Position numbers and translations under genes: made by a program. A stretch of DNA of 64,000 bases from Bog-473 sp963788585 (GTDB lineage Bacteria > Actinomycetota > Acidimicrobiia > Acidimicrobiales > RAAP-2), in NCBI GenBank assembly GCA_963788585.1, contig CAWBHA010000003.1, forward strand, positions 1 to 64,000, in the 5' to 3' direction. This document shows positions 55,452 to 64,000 of the stretch, piece by piece (position 1 is the stretch's first letter; the number at the start of each line of letters is the position of its first letter). Under the pieces are notes generated by a model. That model was not told the DNA's origin and searched no databases. It was given only the letters and a program-made list of their open reading frames with translations.

Positions 55452-56759
55452 TCAGACGTCGAGGCGCAGGAGGTCCTCGAACGTCTCCCGGCGCACCACC
55501 ATGCGGGCGGTACCGTCAGACACGAAGACGACGGCGGGACGGGGCAGCTTGTTGTAATTGGACGCCATCGAATAGCCGTAGGCGCCCGTGACCGGCGTGG
55601 CCAGTACGTCCCCCACCGAGAGGTCGTCGGGCACGAACGCCTCGGGAACGACGACGTCGCCGCTCTCGCAGTGCTTGCCCACGACCCGCACCGGGCGAGG
55701 ACGGGTCGCACCGGCGGCCCGCGGCAGGAAGGCCTCGTAGCCGCTGCCGTAGAGGACGGGTCGCGGGTTGTCGCTCATCCCCCCGTCGACACTGACGTAG
55801 GTGCGGATGCCCGGCAGGTGCTTGATCGTGCCCGCCGTGTAGAGCGTGAGCGCGGCGGTCGCCACGATGGAGCGCCCGGGCTCGGCCGAGATCCGCGTCG
55901 CCGGATCGACACCGGCCTCGGCGCAGGCCGCGCGCGTGGCGTCCGCCCACTCGGCCTGGGTGGGCGCCGATTCCCCGTTGACGTAGGGGACGCCGAGCCC
56001 GCCGCCGACGACCAGCTCGGGAAGACCGAGCGGACCGAAGAACCCACCGATCACCTCGGCGGCCCGCGCGAAGGAAGAAGCCTCGAAGACCTGGCTGCCG
56101 ATGTGCGCGTGCACACCGACCAACTCGACGCCGGGCAACAGCTCGAGCGCGGCCACGGCCTCGGCGGCCGCACCCGAGCTGAGCGAGAAGCCGAACTTCG
56201 AGTCCTCCTGCCCCGTTCGCACGAATTCGTGGGTGTGCGCCTCGACGCCCGGGGTGACACGGACGAGGACCCGTGGCCGTGCGGCAGCGGTCGGGGCCGA
56301 ATCGAGCAGGCGCCCGAGGCGGGCGATCTCGTCGAACGAGTCGACGACGATGCGCCCCACCCCGTGCCGGAGGGCCGCCGCCAACTCGTCGGTCGACTTG
56401 TTGTTGCCGTGCAGCACCAAGCGCTCGGGGGGGACCCCGGCGGCGAGGGCCACGTGGAGCTCGCCGCCCGAGGCGACGTCGAGGTCCATGCCTTCCTCGT
56501 AGGCGAGGAGGGCCACGGCCCGACAAAGGAAGGCCTTGGTCGCGTAGGCGACCCCGTCGCCCCACGCGGCGAGGGCCTCTCGGCACGCGTGGCGCAGGTG
56601 CGCCTCGTCGTAGACGAACAGCGGGGTGCCGAACTCCTGCGCCAGATCGAGCAGGTCGATGCCGCCGACGCGCAGATGCCCCTTGTCGTCCACCTCAGCG
56701 GTCCGCGGCAGGAGGTGCCACTCCAGGGGCGCGGTCGCCACGTCGTGGTCAGTCGGCAC
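55452..56759 (-). CDS. lysA: Diaminopimelate decarboxylase
   Basis: 435 residues, alanine-racemase fold. PLP lysine GVAYATKAFLCRAVALLAYE, the phosphate loop with VVGGGLGVPYV, and catalytic CESGDVVVPE in the C-terminal barrel. It makes lysine from meso-DAP. It is first in the lysA-hom-thrC operon; argS, normally upstream, is not here, and tRNA-Arg occupies that side. Start GTG 56759. Confidence 0.96.
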   Translation of the reverse strand: MPTDHDVATAPLEWHLLPRTAEVDDKGHLRVGGIDLLDLAQEFGTPLFVYDEAHLRHACREALAAWGDGVAYATKAFLCRAVALLAYEEGMDLDVASGGELHVALAAGVPPERLVLHGNNKSTDELAAALRHGVGRIVVDSFDEIARLGRLLDSAPTAAARPRVLVRVTPGVEAHTHEFVRTGQEDSKFGFSLSSGAAAEAVAALELLPGVELVGVHAHIGSQVFEASSFARAAEVIGGFFGPLGLPELVVGGGLGVPYVNGESAPTQAEWADATRAACAEAGVDPATRISAEPGRSIVATAALTLYTAGTIKHLPGIRTYVSVDGGMSDNPRPVLYGSGYEAFLPRAAGATRPRPVRVVGKHCESGDVVVPEAFVPDDLSVGDVLATPVTGAYGYSMASNYNKLPRPAVVFVSDGTARMVVRRETFEDLLRLDV

Positions 56760-56867
56760 GAAGAGGCAGGATACGGCAGGGTTCGCCGCGCCCGTGTCGC
56801 CGGGCCCCGGCGCACGTCGTGACGACTACGATCGTCCCCTGCTCGCGCGTCGGCCCGGGCACCACCC

Positions 56868-56939
56868 GCCCCCGTAGCTCAGCGGATAGAGCACCGGCCT
56901 CCGGAGCCGGTGGCGCAGGTTCGAGTCCTGCCGGGGGCG
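56868..56939 (+). tRNA. tRNA-Arg (CCG anticodon)
   Basis: Acceptor GCCCCCG pairs with CGGGGGC, discriminator G; D-arm GCTCAGCGGATAGAGC; anticodon stem CCGGC/GCCGG around CTCCGGA (anticodon CCG, codon CGG); T-arm CAGGTTCGAGTCCTG. CCA is not encoded. Its 3' half is repeated at 60942-60987, which marks it as a likely integration site. Confidence 0.96.
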
Positions 56940-57106
56940 CTCTGTGATGTCTCAAGGGGAGAGAGGGGGACCGCCCCGACACCGCACCGGAACCGCCGCG
57001 CCGCCGCCGCCGCGCACCACCCGGGAACCGGGGAGGGCGACGCACGGGAGGCGGGAGGGGGGCCTTGAGAGGGGGCCGGAGAAACGAAACGCCGCGGGGC
57101 AGTGTC

Positions 57107-57372
57107 TTAGAAGCTATCGGCGGGGTCGATGTCGGGCTCGTCGTGCTCGTATTCGGCCGCCAGCTCCCGCTCGATCTCTCGATACTCGGCCCGGGCTTCA
57201 GCCTCTAGTTCCCGGTATTCCGCCTCCATCTCCGTCTTCGCGTCGAGGTACACGTCAATGCGGGCGTCGGCCCGGTGAGTAGGCCGAGTGTCTCCTTGAC
57301 CTCTCTGTACATCTGGTCGAGGTCCACCTCGTCCAACCTCTCGGCCAAGGCCAAGTCACCGGATTTCGTCAT
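57107..57372 (-). CDS. Small acidic coiled-coil protein, one frameshift
   Basis: Starts at ATG 57372: MTKSGDLALAERLDEVDLDQ, MYREVKETLGLLTG. Losing one G in a short G-run near 57282 shifts it out of frame; the repaired sequence continues ADARIDVYLDAKTEMEAEYR, ELEAEARAEYREIERELAAE and YEHDEPDIDPADSF with a TAA stop at 57107. That gives about 88 residues with long E/A/R-rich helices (probable coiled coil) and an acidic end. I recognise no family. It lies in the probable island next to the tRNA. Confidence 0.55.
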
Positions 57373-57422
57373 CGGGTACCGGAAGCCGATGCCCACAGGA
57401 TCGACTTGAGCGAAGGAGCGGC

Positions 57423-57905
57423 ACCTTCCGGATCGAGTCTGTGGCCGCTCGTGCGGGTGTCGGTAAGTCCACGATCTATCGACACTGGCCCGACAAGCTC
57501 GCCCTGATTGCTGACGCCTTCGAAACCTTCCACGTGCAGATGTCGCCAAACCCCGAGACTGGAACACCGCGCGAGAACGTGGAGTCGATGGTGCAGCACG
57601 TGGCCGAGGTGTTCATCGACTCCACCTTCTCGGTCTGCATACCGGCCCTTATCGAAGGAGCCGAGCGCGACGCGCGGTTGCGCAAGTTCCACCACACATT
57701 TTCAGCGGAACGACGCCAGAGCCTCATGAACGTCATCGCAGAGGGAATCGCCGACGGCGAGTTTCCTTCTTCAATTGATCCCGAGCTGGCGACGCTGGCT
57801 CTGTTGGGCCCGATCATCTACTCCAGACTGATGTCGGGCGAACCGTTCGAGCCTCGCCGAGCGGCCGATCTTGTCTCGCTCGTGCTCGGGCGCTCCCACC
57901 AGTGA
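57423..57905 (+). pseudogene. 5'-truncated TetR family regulator
   Basis: The HTH starts only at its recognition region: FRIESVAARAGVGKSTIYRHWPDK, followed by a normal ligand-binding domain (FETFHVQMSPNPETGTPREN, FIDSTFSVCIPALIEGAERD, FHHTFSAERRQSLMNVIAEG, LGPIIYSRLMSGEPFEPRRA). The first ~30 residues of HTH helix 1-2 are missing, and no start codon in frame with good spacing lies upstream. The cut end is adjacent to the small coiled-coil gene, which suggests a deletion in the island. The lower-GC composition is consistent with foreign DNA. Confidence 0.75.
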
Positions 57906-58270
57906 GCCCACCTACTCTAGCGGAGCGGCCCCAAGCCTGCGAACGGGACAGTGCGTTCAGTCAGCCGGGCCTGGCTCTGACACTGGGGGGAGTCCTCCGC
58001 CTCGAATCCTCCGTGGCCTTGATGTCCGCTTCTACCCGGACAGACAGACCAAGCATCCGCCCCTTCCGTGACGCCTCCCCAGGTAGCCGGATCGTCTCCT
58101 ACAGGCGAACGGAGTGATCGGCAATCTCCGCCGTGGCGCAGACGTCATCAACCCGTCTTGCCATGGGCGCTCGAGACCCGATCTGCGTCTTTCCGGCTGT
58201 CTCCGGATCGGCCCAATTCGCCGCGTCTTCGACCCAGACCTCTCGAGCGGTTGGTGGGGAGGCCGCTCGC
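57906..58270. other. Intergenic in the island, nothing recognised
   Basis: No gene, RNA or clear terminator is visible between the convergent truncated TetR (+) and cyclase (-). Base composition is less GC-rich than the core genes. Confidence 0.45.
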
Positions 58271-59080
58271 CTATTCGGTCGGGAGACGTACCTCAAAGAC
58301 GGGAACTGGGTCGGCGAACCCCTTGAGATCGAGCGCTCCCATGGAATCAAAGTCAAAGAGCTTCCCAACGCAGAGGTCACGTACGGCTGTCGAAACGGCG
58401 ATGCCACCAGGAGGGGCCACTCCACACAGGCGTGCCGACAGTTGAACCGCCGCCCCGAACAAGTCCCCTCGTTCTGTAACTGGCTCTCCGACGCTGATGC
58501 CAACACGAAGGCGAATGGGCCGCTCTGCATGTGCATTCCGGTTGCGCAACGAGCGCTGAATTTCTATGGCCGACGCAACAGCAGCCGACACGGACGTAAA
58601 GGACGCCATGATTCCATCGCCCGTATGCTTCACCTCGCGTCCATGCTGGTCCTTCAATGCGGTTCGCACAATTTCGTCGTGCTCACGAATGAGCAACATG
58701 AACTCCTCGTCGCCTAGTTCCTGGGTCTGCTGCGTCGAGTCACAAAGGTCAGTGAACAGAATTACTCGAACAGCAGAGTCGACGTAAGCCTCCCCTGCTG
58801 GGTGTCGGGGAATCTCACCAAGGAACGCATTAATGGGTCCGTTGCCCACCTCGATGATGTTGTCCGCAACCAACCCGTGTGCCTCGCGGTGCACAGTTTC
58901 CAAGGACTGTCGGTCAGGCCCCTCTGCGAGACAAAACACGGTTCCTTCGTCTGCGTCGAACCAATAGGTGACGTATCGGACCTTGTACTGTTCCTGAACA
59001 GACAGGTCGAGTTCGTGCGCTGCGGCGATGTCGGCAGCTGTTGCACCGGGCGCCTTGTGTCGATCAAGGAACAAGGCCAT
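58271..59080 (-). CDS. DUF4242 (SCO4226-like)-class III nucleotide cyclase fusion
   Basis: 269 residues. Residues ~1-85 are a ferredoxin-like DUF4242/nickel-binding domain (LDRHKAPGATAADIAAAHEL, YVTYWFDADEGTVFCLAEGP, VHREAHGLVADNIIEVG). Residues ~100-265 form a class III adenylate/guanylate cyclase: VILFTDLCDSTQQTQELGD (metal Asp), GREVKHTGDGIMASFTS (second Asp), RLRVGISVGEPVTERGDLFG, and SARLCGVAPPGGIAVSTAVR. DUF4242 likely acts as the sensor. Both metal-binding aspartates are present, so activity is plausible. The gene is in the tRNA-Arg island. Confidence 0.88.
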   Translation of the reverse strand: MALFLDRHKAPGATAADIAAAHELDLSVQEQYKVRYVTYWFDADEGTVFCLAEGPDRQSLETVHREAHGLVADNIIEVGNGPINAFLGEIPRHPAGEAYVDSAVRVILFTDLCDSTQQTQELGDEEFMLLIREHDEIVRTALKDQHGREVKHTGDGIMASFTSVSAAVASAIEIQRSLRNRNAHAERPIRLRVGISVGEPVTERGDLFGAAVQLSARLCGVAPPGGIAVSTAVRDLCVGKLFDFDSMGALDLKGFADPVPVFEVRLPTE

Positions 59081-59339
59081 GTCGTTAGGCTAATTCAGAG
59101 GCCGTTCAGTGGGAAGGCCATTGGTGGCGGTTCACCTGAGCCTGCCTCGTACCCTCTTGGTGGGCATGAGCAGATGGCGGTGTCGTTGAAGCCCAGGTGG
59201 GAGGACCCAGGTCTGCCCGGGCAGGTTGGATCACTCCGGGCCGGTGTATTCGAGAGGACCGCGCCGGGGCCAACAGATCGAGAGACCTATTTCGACCAGG
59301 GCAGGAGGAAGCTCCGCCGCAAGAGCCACGGTCGATCGA

Positions 59340-60770
59340 TCATTCCGGCGACCCGGCGACGCTTTCGAACATCCGCATTCGCTCGGAGGGTGAAGCGTTC
59401 GCCGTCATCGTCTCGAATCCTGCCAGGGCCGGGAACAGCGCCGTCAGGAATCTGCTTTGCAGGTCCGCCACAGCCAGCTTGTCAGGGCTTTGATCGAGGC
59501 CCTTCATGAGATTGAGGCGGGAGGATTCGACCCACGCCACCACGTCAGGAGCTTCCCGCCACTCCAGCTCGGTCCTCATCCCGGTCAACAGATGCCGTAT
59601 CCAATCGAAGGGCGTATCGAACCACATGTTCGGCGGGCAAAGCCGGTTCTTCTCGGCCGTTGACCGTCCGGATGTTTCGACGAAACCGATGAGCCCTGCC
59701 GAAAGGCTGAGGCTGACACGAGTGATCGGCTGCAGAACGATCGTGTCATCGGTGAAGATCGGTCTGGGCGGGTTGTCGCTCAGTCCGGGCGAGGCGCAGT
59801 GAACGTGCAGTTGGTCGGGGTTGGTCGGGGCCGAACCCCCCTCAAGGGTGATGCTCTCCGAATCGATCCGAATGACGTGCCCTAAACGGATCACCTTGTC
59901 GATACTTCGCAAGCGATCGAGCTCGCCGAGACTCACCGTGGCTCCCTTGGTCATGGACGGCTGAATCGAGGGATCGAGACGCAACATCACCCGGTGCTCC
60001 TCGAGCCGAGCGAACACGTGCTCGATCGATTTGCACTCGGCAACCGCCTCCAACTCCAGGACGATTCCTCCGAACGTCGTCAGTAGACCCTCTCCGGGCT
60101 GAAAGAAGGCACGGTTCAGCATCCATGGATCCCGGGGTCGGATCCAACGGATGTCCTCGGTCGGCGTCCCGTTGTCGATCAACCAACAGACGGCGTCCAT
60201 GGCGGTCTTGCCGGCACCGATGATCACGTAACCATCGGGGGGCGTCACGACCCTCGGGAGTGCGCCGATCGGGATGCACGTCGCCCCGTCGACCACCTCG
60301 AAGGGTGGAGCATCGGTCGCAGGGACGCGAGAGGCCATAAAGGTGGCATCGACGACGCTGTTTCGGACCGATACATCCGTCTCGACGCCCGTCAGGCGGG
60401 ACCGAAATCGCCGCTCTCCGAGGTAATCGCACATCGGGAAGAACCGCACCCGACCCGACGCCAAGAATCGGTGACGCATGATCTCGTCGTAGTAACTGCA
60501 GATTTCTGGTCCACTTGCTCGCTCGACGAATCCTACGTCTCGCCCATCCATCTCGACCCGACCCCGACCCAGAGGCGTGGAGTTCACCCCGTAGTTCATG
60601 GATGGCTGGTGCAGCTGGACGAAGGGGTACGAATCCAGCCAGTGGCCGCCTGGACCGTGCCGCCGATCGATAATGACGATCTCGGCGTCGGAATGCTCAA
60701 GCAAGGTGTCGACGAACCCCATTCCGAGCGCGCCCGCACCGATCACGAGGTAGTCGGTCTCCATGTCCAC
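59340..60770 (-). CDS. FAD/NAD(P)-binding oxidoreductase
   Basis: 476 residues. N-terminal FAD Rossmann motif YLVIGAGALGMGFVDTLLEH and HGPGGHWLDSYPFVQLHQPS, as in flavin monooxygenase-like proteins. A second dinucleotide motif is YVIIGAGKTAMDAVCWLIDN (NADPH). No catalytic assignment is possible. It is in the island, at its right side, and its promoter faces the partial tRNA copy. ATG 60770 or ATG 60764 could be used. Confidence 0.85.
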   Translation of the reverse strand: MDMETDYLVIGAGALGMGFVDTLLEHSDAEIVIIDRRHGPGGHWLDSYPFVQLHQPSMNYGVNSTPLGRGRVEMDGRDVGFVERASGPEICSYYDEIMRHRFLASGRVRFFPMCDYLGERRFRSRLTGVETDVSVRNSVVDATFMASRVPATDAPPFEVVDGATCIPIGALPRVVTPPDGYVIIGAGKTAMDAVCWLIDNGTPTEDIRWIRPRDPWMLNRAFFQPGEGLLTTFGGIVLELEAVAECKSIEHVFARLEEHRVMLRLDPSIQPSMTKGATVSLGELDRLRSIDKVIRLGHVIRIDSESITLEGGSAPTNPDQLHVHCASPGLSDNPPRPIFTDDTIVLQPITRVSLSLSAGLIGFVETSGRSTAEKNRLCPPNMWFDTPFDWIRHLLTGMRTELEWREAPDVVAWVESSRLNLMKGLDQSPDKLAVADLQSRFLTALFPALAGFETMTANASPSERMRMFESVAGSPE

Positions 60771-61147
60771 CCCCGTCTATCGCATAAAAGTTCTCTGCGC
60801 ACCGGCAACTCTGGCATGGGCCTTTGGCAATTCGTTTTGAATCGAATCAGCGAAACGGGGAAGACTCCGACGGGCCATGTGGATTGAAGGCCCAAATCAG
60901 GACCATGGGAATGGACTGGCTGCAAGGGCTGGACAACCCAGACCGGCCTCCGGACGGTGGCGCAGGTTCGAGTCCCGCCGGGGGCGCGGATTCTCGTCCC
61001 GTGCCGACCTGCGGCGCAAGGAACCCCGCTCTACGCGTGCTGCTTCGAGGCTCTAGGGTGTGCAGAACATCAACGCAGGCCGTCGGCTCGGCGCGTCATC
61101 GACTTGCGCCCTACACCGCCAGAGACTGCTGCGAGGAGGACGACGTC
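60771..61147. other. Intergenic containing the tRNA-derived repeat
   Basis: It holds the att-like repeat at 60942-60987, the promoter side of the FAD oxidoreductase, and the leader of the GH76 gene. No integrase or recombinase is visible. Confidence 0.5.
60942..60987 (+). repeat. Partial copy of tRNA-Arg 3' half (att-like)
   Basis: accggcctccgga, a two-base gap relative to the tRNA, cggtggcgcaggttcgagtc, then one substitution and gccgggggcgc. It matches the tRNA-Arg from the anticodon stem to the 3' end. The copy lacks the 5' half and cannot be a functional tRNA. It lies about 4 kb downstream in the same orientation, as expected for the distal attachment site of an integrated element. Confidence 0.85.
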
Positions 61148-62371
61148 ATGCACGGGCTACGCCTCGTGATGCCGCGAATCGCGGAGCTCCGAGTTCGACG
61201 GCTGTCGATTGGACCCGTTGTCGTCCTTTGCGCGATGGCGACGATGGGAACGTTGGCCGCCAGCACGACGACCGCGACCGCAGCAACTTCCGGTCAACCC
61301 GTGGCTCAGAGCGGCGCAGCAACGTACGAACTGGCAGCGGTGGCGAGCTATCAGGCCCTCCAAAAGAACCTTTACGAGGGAGCATCTCTGTTGTACCAGG
61401 GGTTGCCCTCGAATTCGTGCGACCCGTACTCGTGCCTTTGGCCGTTCACCAACGCATTGGCCGGAACGGAGTACCTGGACGCAAGCCCCAGTGGATCGAG
61501 CTACGGCCCTGACGTCTCGACCAGACTGTATGGACTGCTGTCCTATGCCGACCTCCATGAGAGCAGTCCGAGCGGTGCCAGCCAGCCCGGAGCGTTTCAA
61601 TCAGCCGTCGCTCCGCCGAAGGGACCCGGCGGCAACACGTACTACGACGACAACGGCTGGTCCGCCCTCGACCTGATCGACGCCTATCGCCTGACAGGAA
61701 ACGGTACGTACCTGACCCTGGCTCAAGGCCTCTTCAACTTCGCCGTGACCGGTTGGGACACCAGCCAGACGGACGGGTGCTCGGGCGGCGTGTTCTGGGA
61801 GGATGTGTCAGGCAGCCAGCGCAACACGACGGCCAACGCCACGAATGCCGAGGCCGGCTTGCAGCTTTACCAACTGACCAAGGATTCCATTGACCTGTGG
61901 TGGGCCGTGGGGATGTACCAGTGGGTCAACCGGTGTCTCCAGGGCCCCGGCGATCTGTACTACGACCATGTCAACCCTGGCGGAAGCGTGAATACCACCA
62001 TCTGGAGTTACAACCAGGGCACGATGATCGGTGCCGGAGTGCTGCTCTACCAGATCACGGGGAACACCGGCTATCTGAGTGCAGCCCAGGCGACCGCCGA
62101 TGCTGCGGTGGCCTATTTCGGGACCGGGACGACCCTGCAGAACCAGGGACCGGCATTCAACGCCATCTACTTTCGGGACCTCTTGGTGCTGAATGGAGTA
62201 CAGGCGGACAGTGCGTACGCCTCGGAAGTGCAATCCTACGCGAACTACATGTGGACGCAGCGCAACGCCGACGGACTCTTCTTGCAGACCGGCAACACCA
62301 ACGGCGTGAATGGGACCGCGCCAATGGTCGAGATCTACGCACTTCTCGCCGGGAGCCCTGCACAGCCGTAA
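61148..62371 (+). CDS. Secreted glycoside hydrolase family 76 (alpha-1,6-mannanase-like)
   Basis: 407 residues. N-terminal signal peptide (SIGPVVVLCAMATMGTLAAS, with ATAATSG for cleavage). Alpha/alpha barrel landmarks: YQALQKNLYEGASLLYQGLP, LWPFTNALAGTEYLDASPSG, the paired-aspartate motif YYDDNGWSALDLIDAYRLTG, GCSGGVFWEDVSGSQRNTTA, TIWSYNQGTMIGAGVLLYQI. GH76 enzymes cleave alpha-1,6-mannan chains. GAGGAGG lies about ten bases before ATG 61148. It lies just outside the tRNA copy, so it belongs to the host side if the island is real. Confidence 0.88.
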   Translation: MHGLRLVMPRIAELRVRRLSIGPVVVLCAMATMGTLAASTTTATAATSGQPVAQSGAATYELAAVASYQALQKNLYEGASLLYQGLPSNSCDPYSCLWPFTNALAGTEYLDASPSGSSYGPDVSTRLYGLLSYADLHESSPSGASQPGAFQSAVAPPKGPGGNTYYDDNGWSALDLIDAYRLTGNGTYLTLAQGLFNFAVTGWDTSQTDGCSGGVFWEDVSGSQRNTTANATNAEAGLQLYQLTKDSIDLWWAVGMYQWVNRCLQGPGDLYYDHVNPGGSVNTTIWSYNQGTMIGAGVLLYQITGNTGYLSAAQATADAAVAYFGTGTTLQNQGPAFNAIYFRDLLVLNGVQADSAYASEVQSYANYMWTQRNADGLFLQTGNTNGVNGTAPMVEIYALLAGSPAQP

Positions 62372-62412
62372 TGGGCGCCGCTGAGCCCGTCCGTGAGGTC
62401 GCTCGCAGGCCG

Positions 62413-64000
62413 CTACAGATCCTGTTGGATGGCTACCACCATTCGGGCCTGGTCGTTCGTGATCGTCTCGAAGCCTTCGGGAGTGGAAATGGGTACGTTT
62501 CCGGTCGCGATCATGAACGCCACCACCCGTCCGCTCCTTGTCTCCGCATAGCCGGCCAGGCTGTTACCCAACACGAGGATCTGACCCGAGGCGTCCTGGA
62601 CGACCCGGTTGCCCGTCTTGACCTGGGCACGACCTGCAGCAGGCGATCTTGCCTGCACGTTCGCGAGCGTCCCGTTGCGTCCGAGGTCGGGCATAGCGTC
62701 CTGAAGGGTCCGGCCGAGTGGCGAGCCCGCAGCATTGCGCAGGAGGGCAACGAGAGCTTCGGGCGTGGTGCGTCCCTGGTCATCCGACCCTGCTCCGTCG
62801 AAGGGGAACACGCTTGACGGGGGCGCCCCGAGATCCTGGGCATTCTTGACCTCGGACACTAACCCTCGAGAGCAATTGGTGCTCCCCGCTTTGACCGCGG
62901 CCAGGCAGGTCATCAGGTCGGCCCCGCGGTTGTAGCTGACCTTGAGAATCAGCGTGGCGAACTGGGCCAGGGTCGCTGACACGTGCTCGCCGAGAAGCGC
63001 GGCGGCGGGAAGGCTTCCTTTGGGTGGGAGCAGCGACTCCGGATTTCCTCCCGTGGCCGGGGCCGACACTGAGACCCCGGCTCGCCCGAGCGCCTCGATG
63101 AAGGCAGTGCGCGCGAATGCCGAGGGGTCGTCGACGTTCCAGGTCTGGAGGGTCGGTGGACTTCCGGCGGCGATCTGGCCGGTGACGACGAGGGTCCCCG
63201 GCGTGGGCTCGGCCACGTGCAGCGATGTCGCTCTCGTCGACGCCACCGTGGTGACCTGGTTGTCGACCGTGTAGGACGCCGTCAAGGGCCGAACGCTGAT
63301 CGAAGCCGGTCCACCCACGGCACCTGGCGACACGAGGATGTCGATGAGGTTCTCGTTGACCCAGATCGGCGAGATCAAGCCATCGGGGAAGGTTTGGGGC
63401 GTGAACAGCCGATCGTCGATGACCACGTTGCCCTGGACGTGCGTGATCCCCGCGGCACGCACCTTGGCGGCGAGTTCCTCGAGTCCGGCCAGCGGGTTCC
63501 CGGGGGGCTCGACCGCCCCTGGCAGCTCGTCGGCATAGCTCTGGTCGGCGTGCGGAAGGTCCTCGTAGTCGAGGGTGCCGTTTGACTGCTCTCGGAGCCC
63601 GAAGCTCATATCGCCCGACGCGACCAAGACGAGATTCCCGTTCAGCGTGCCAGCAGTCACGGATCCGTCCCGGTACACGGGCGTCACGAACCGGTAGTTC
63701 GGGCCGTACCCGCGAAGCGCTGCGGACACCGAGTAGAGCTTCATGGTCGAGCCGGGATCGAACATCTTCTGCGCGTTCTGTGCCGCGAGCACGTTTCCGC
63801 TCTTGACGTCGGTGACCTCGTAGCCCCAGGTCGAATGCGCATAGCGCGGCGCACCCTTGATCGCGGCGAACGTCGCGGTGAGGCTCGTCCGACCCACGGT
63901 CGCCTGCCCGGACGTGCCACAGCCAGCCAGGAAGGTGACGACGCAGAGGGCTATGCCGATCGTGGCCAGAAGGCGGCGGCGATTCGTGCCGAGAGCTGGC
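62413..64000 (-). CDS. dacB: D-alanyl-D-alanine carboxypeptidase, PBP4/DacB-type lipoprotein (partial)
   Basis: At least 528 residues; the start lies beyond the window. The visible N-terminus (NRRRLLATIGIALCVVTFLA then GC) is a signal peptide with lipobox LAGC, so the mature protein is lipid-anchored. Peptidase S13 motifs: SxxK in FDPGSTMKLYSVSAALRGYG, SxN in KVSYNRGADLMTCL, and KTG in AQVKTGNRVVQDASGQILVL. The large inserted domain between SxxK and SxN is normal for PBP4. It removes terminal D-Ala or cleaves cross-links in peptidoglycan. Confidence 0.93.
   Translation of the reverse strand, partial: PALGTNRRRLLATIGIALCVVTFLAGCGTSGQATVGRTSLTATFAAIKGAPRYAHSTWGYEVTDVKSGNVLAAQNAQKMFDPGSTMKLYSVSAALRGYGPNYRFVTPVYRDGSVTAGTLNGNLVLVASGDMSFGLREQSNGTLDYEDLPHADQSYADELPGAVEPPGNPLAGLEELAAKVRAAGITHVQGNVVIDDRLFTPQTFPDGLISPIWVNENLIDILVSPGAVGGPASISVRPLTASYTVDNQVTTVASTRATSLHVAEPTPGTLVVTGQIAAGSPPTLQTWNVDDPSAFARTAFIEALGRAGVSVSAPATGGNPESLLPPKGSLPAAALLGEHVSATLAQFATLILKVSYNRGADLMTCLAAVKAGSTNCSRGLVSEVKNAQDLGAPPSSVFPFDGAGSDDQGRTTPEALVALLRNAAGSPLGRTLQDAMPDLGRNGTLANVQARSPAAGRAQVKTGNRVVQDASGQILVLGNSLAGYAETRSGRVVAFMIATGNVPISTPEGFETITNDQARMVVAIQQDL

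Noticed and set aside
58133..58717. Plus-strand 194-codon frame in the island
   Set aside because: It overlaps the cyclase on the other strand, which has clear catalytic motifs.
60942..60987. A second tRNA-Arg gene
   Set aside because: Only the 3' half is present, with a two-base gap in the anticodon stem and no acceptor 5' strand or D-arm.

Overview
The window is GC-rich, gene-dense DNA from an actinobacterium. Four things point there. The block lysA-hom-thrC-rho-rpmE-prfA-prmC-tsaC, wecA, atpZ/atpI-atpBEFHAGDC and murA follows the mycobacterial gene order. A deazaflavin (F420)-type nitroreductase and an FrhB-type F420 oxidoreductase are present. TreS and maltokinase of the GlgE pathway are present. 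MurA carries the mycobacterial-type Asp in place of the catalytic Cys. Class Acidimicrobiia is a reasonable guess but cannot be proved from this sequence.

Layout. 0.5-10.1 kb is an accessory region: a membrane-anchored alpha/beta hydrolase, a GAF-ANTAR regulator, DUF4386/DUF4389-type membrane proteins, a deazaflavin nitroreductase, and a TetR regulon with two nearly identical operator blocks. It ends at tRNA-Ala(CGC). 10.4-19.2 kb is a sulfate-assimilation locus. One strand carries cysH-sulfite reductase-FrhB-like flavoprotein-small ORF-ABC ATPase with overlapping stops and starts. The other carries cysD-cysN-siroheme synthase, and a palindrome lies at the divergent promoter. 19.6-23.2 kb encodes a large secreted beta-propeller/Ig-repeat protein. 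23.3-32.1 kb carries galT, maltokinase-treS, an enoyl-CoA hydratase, meaB, murA and glpX. 32.2-42.6 kb is the complete F1Fo ATP synthase operon plus wecA and glyA. 42.8-47.8 kb is a plus-strand catabolic block (thiolase-like TLP1, MarR, amidohydrolase, TauD/TfdA dioxygenase) that breaks the conserved order. 47.8-56.8 kb is the translation-termination/Rho/aspartate-family block. At 56.87 kb a tRNA-Arg(CCG) gene is followed by a roughly 4-kb remnant island (small acidic protein, 5'-truncated TetR, DUF4242-cyclase, FAD oxidoreductase), which ends in a partial copy of the tRNA 3' half at 60.94 kb. A secreted GH76-type mannanase and a PBP4-type lipoprotein, cut by the window edge, close the window.

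How the genes work together. The sulfur locus would take APS/PAPS to sulfide: CysDN makes APS, CysH reduces it to sulfite, and the siroheme enzyme reduces sulfite with electrons that the coupled FrhB-like flavoprotein could supply. This resembles a split version of the archaeal F420-dependent sulfite reductase and is the most interesting candidate system here.

Quality note. At least a dozen single-base frameshifts interrupt otherwise well-conserved genes, including housekeeping ones (glpX, cysD, sulfite reductase). They cluster before 31.5 kb and at 57.3 kb, while 32-56.8 kb looks clean. Sequencing or assembly indels are the simplest explanation.
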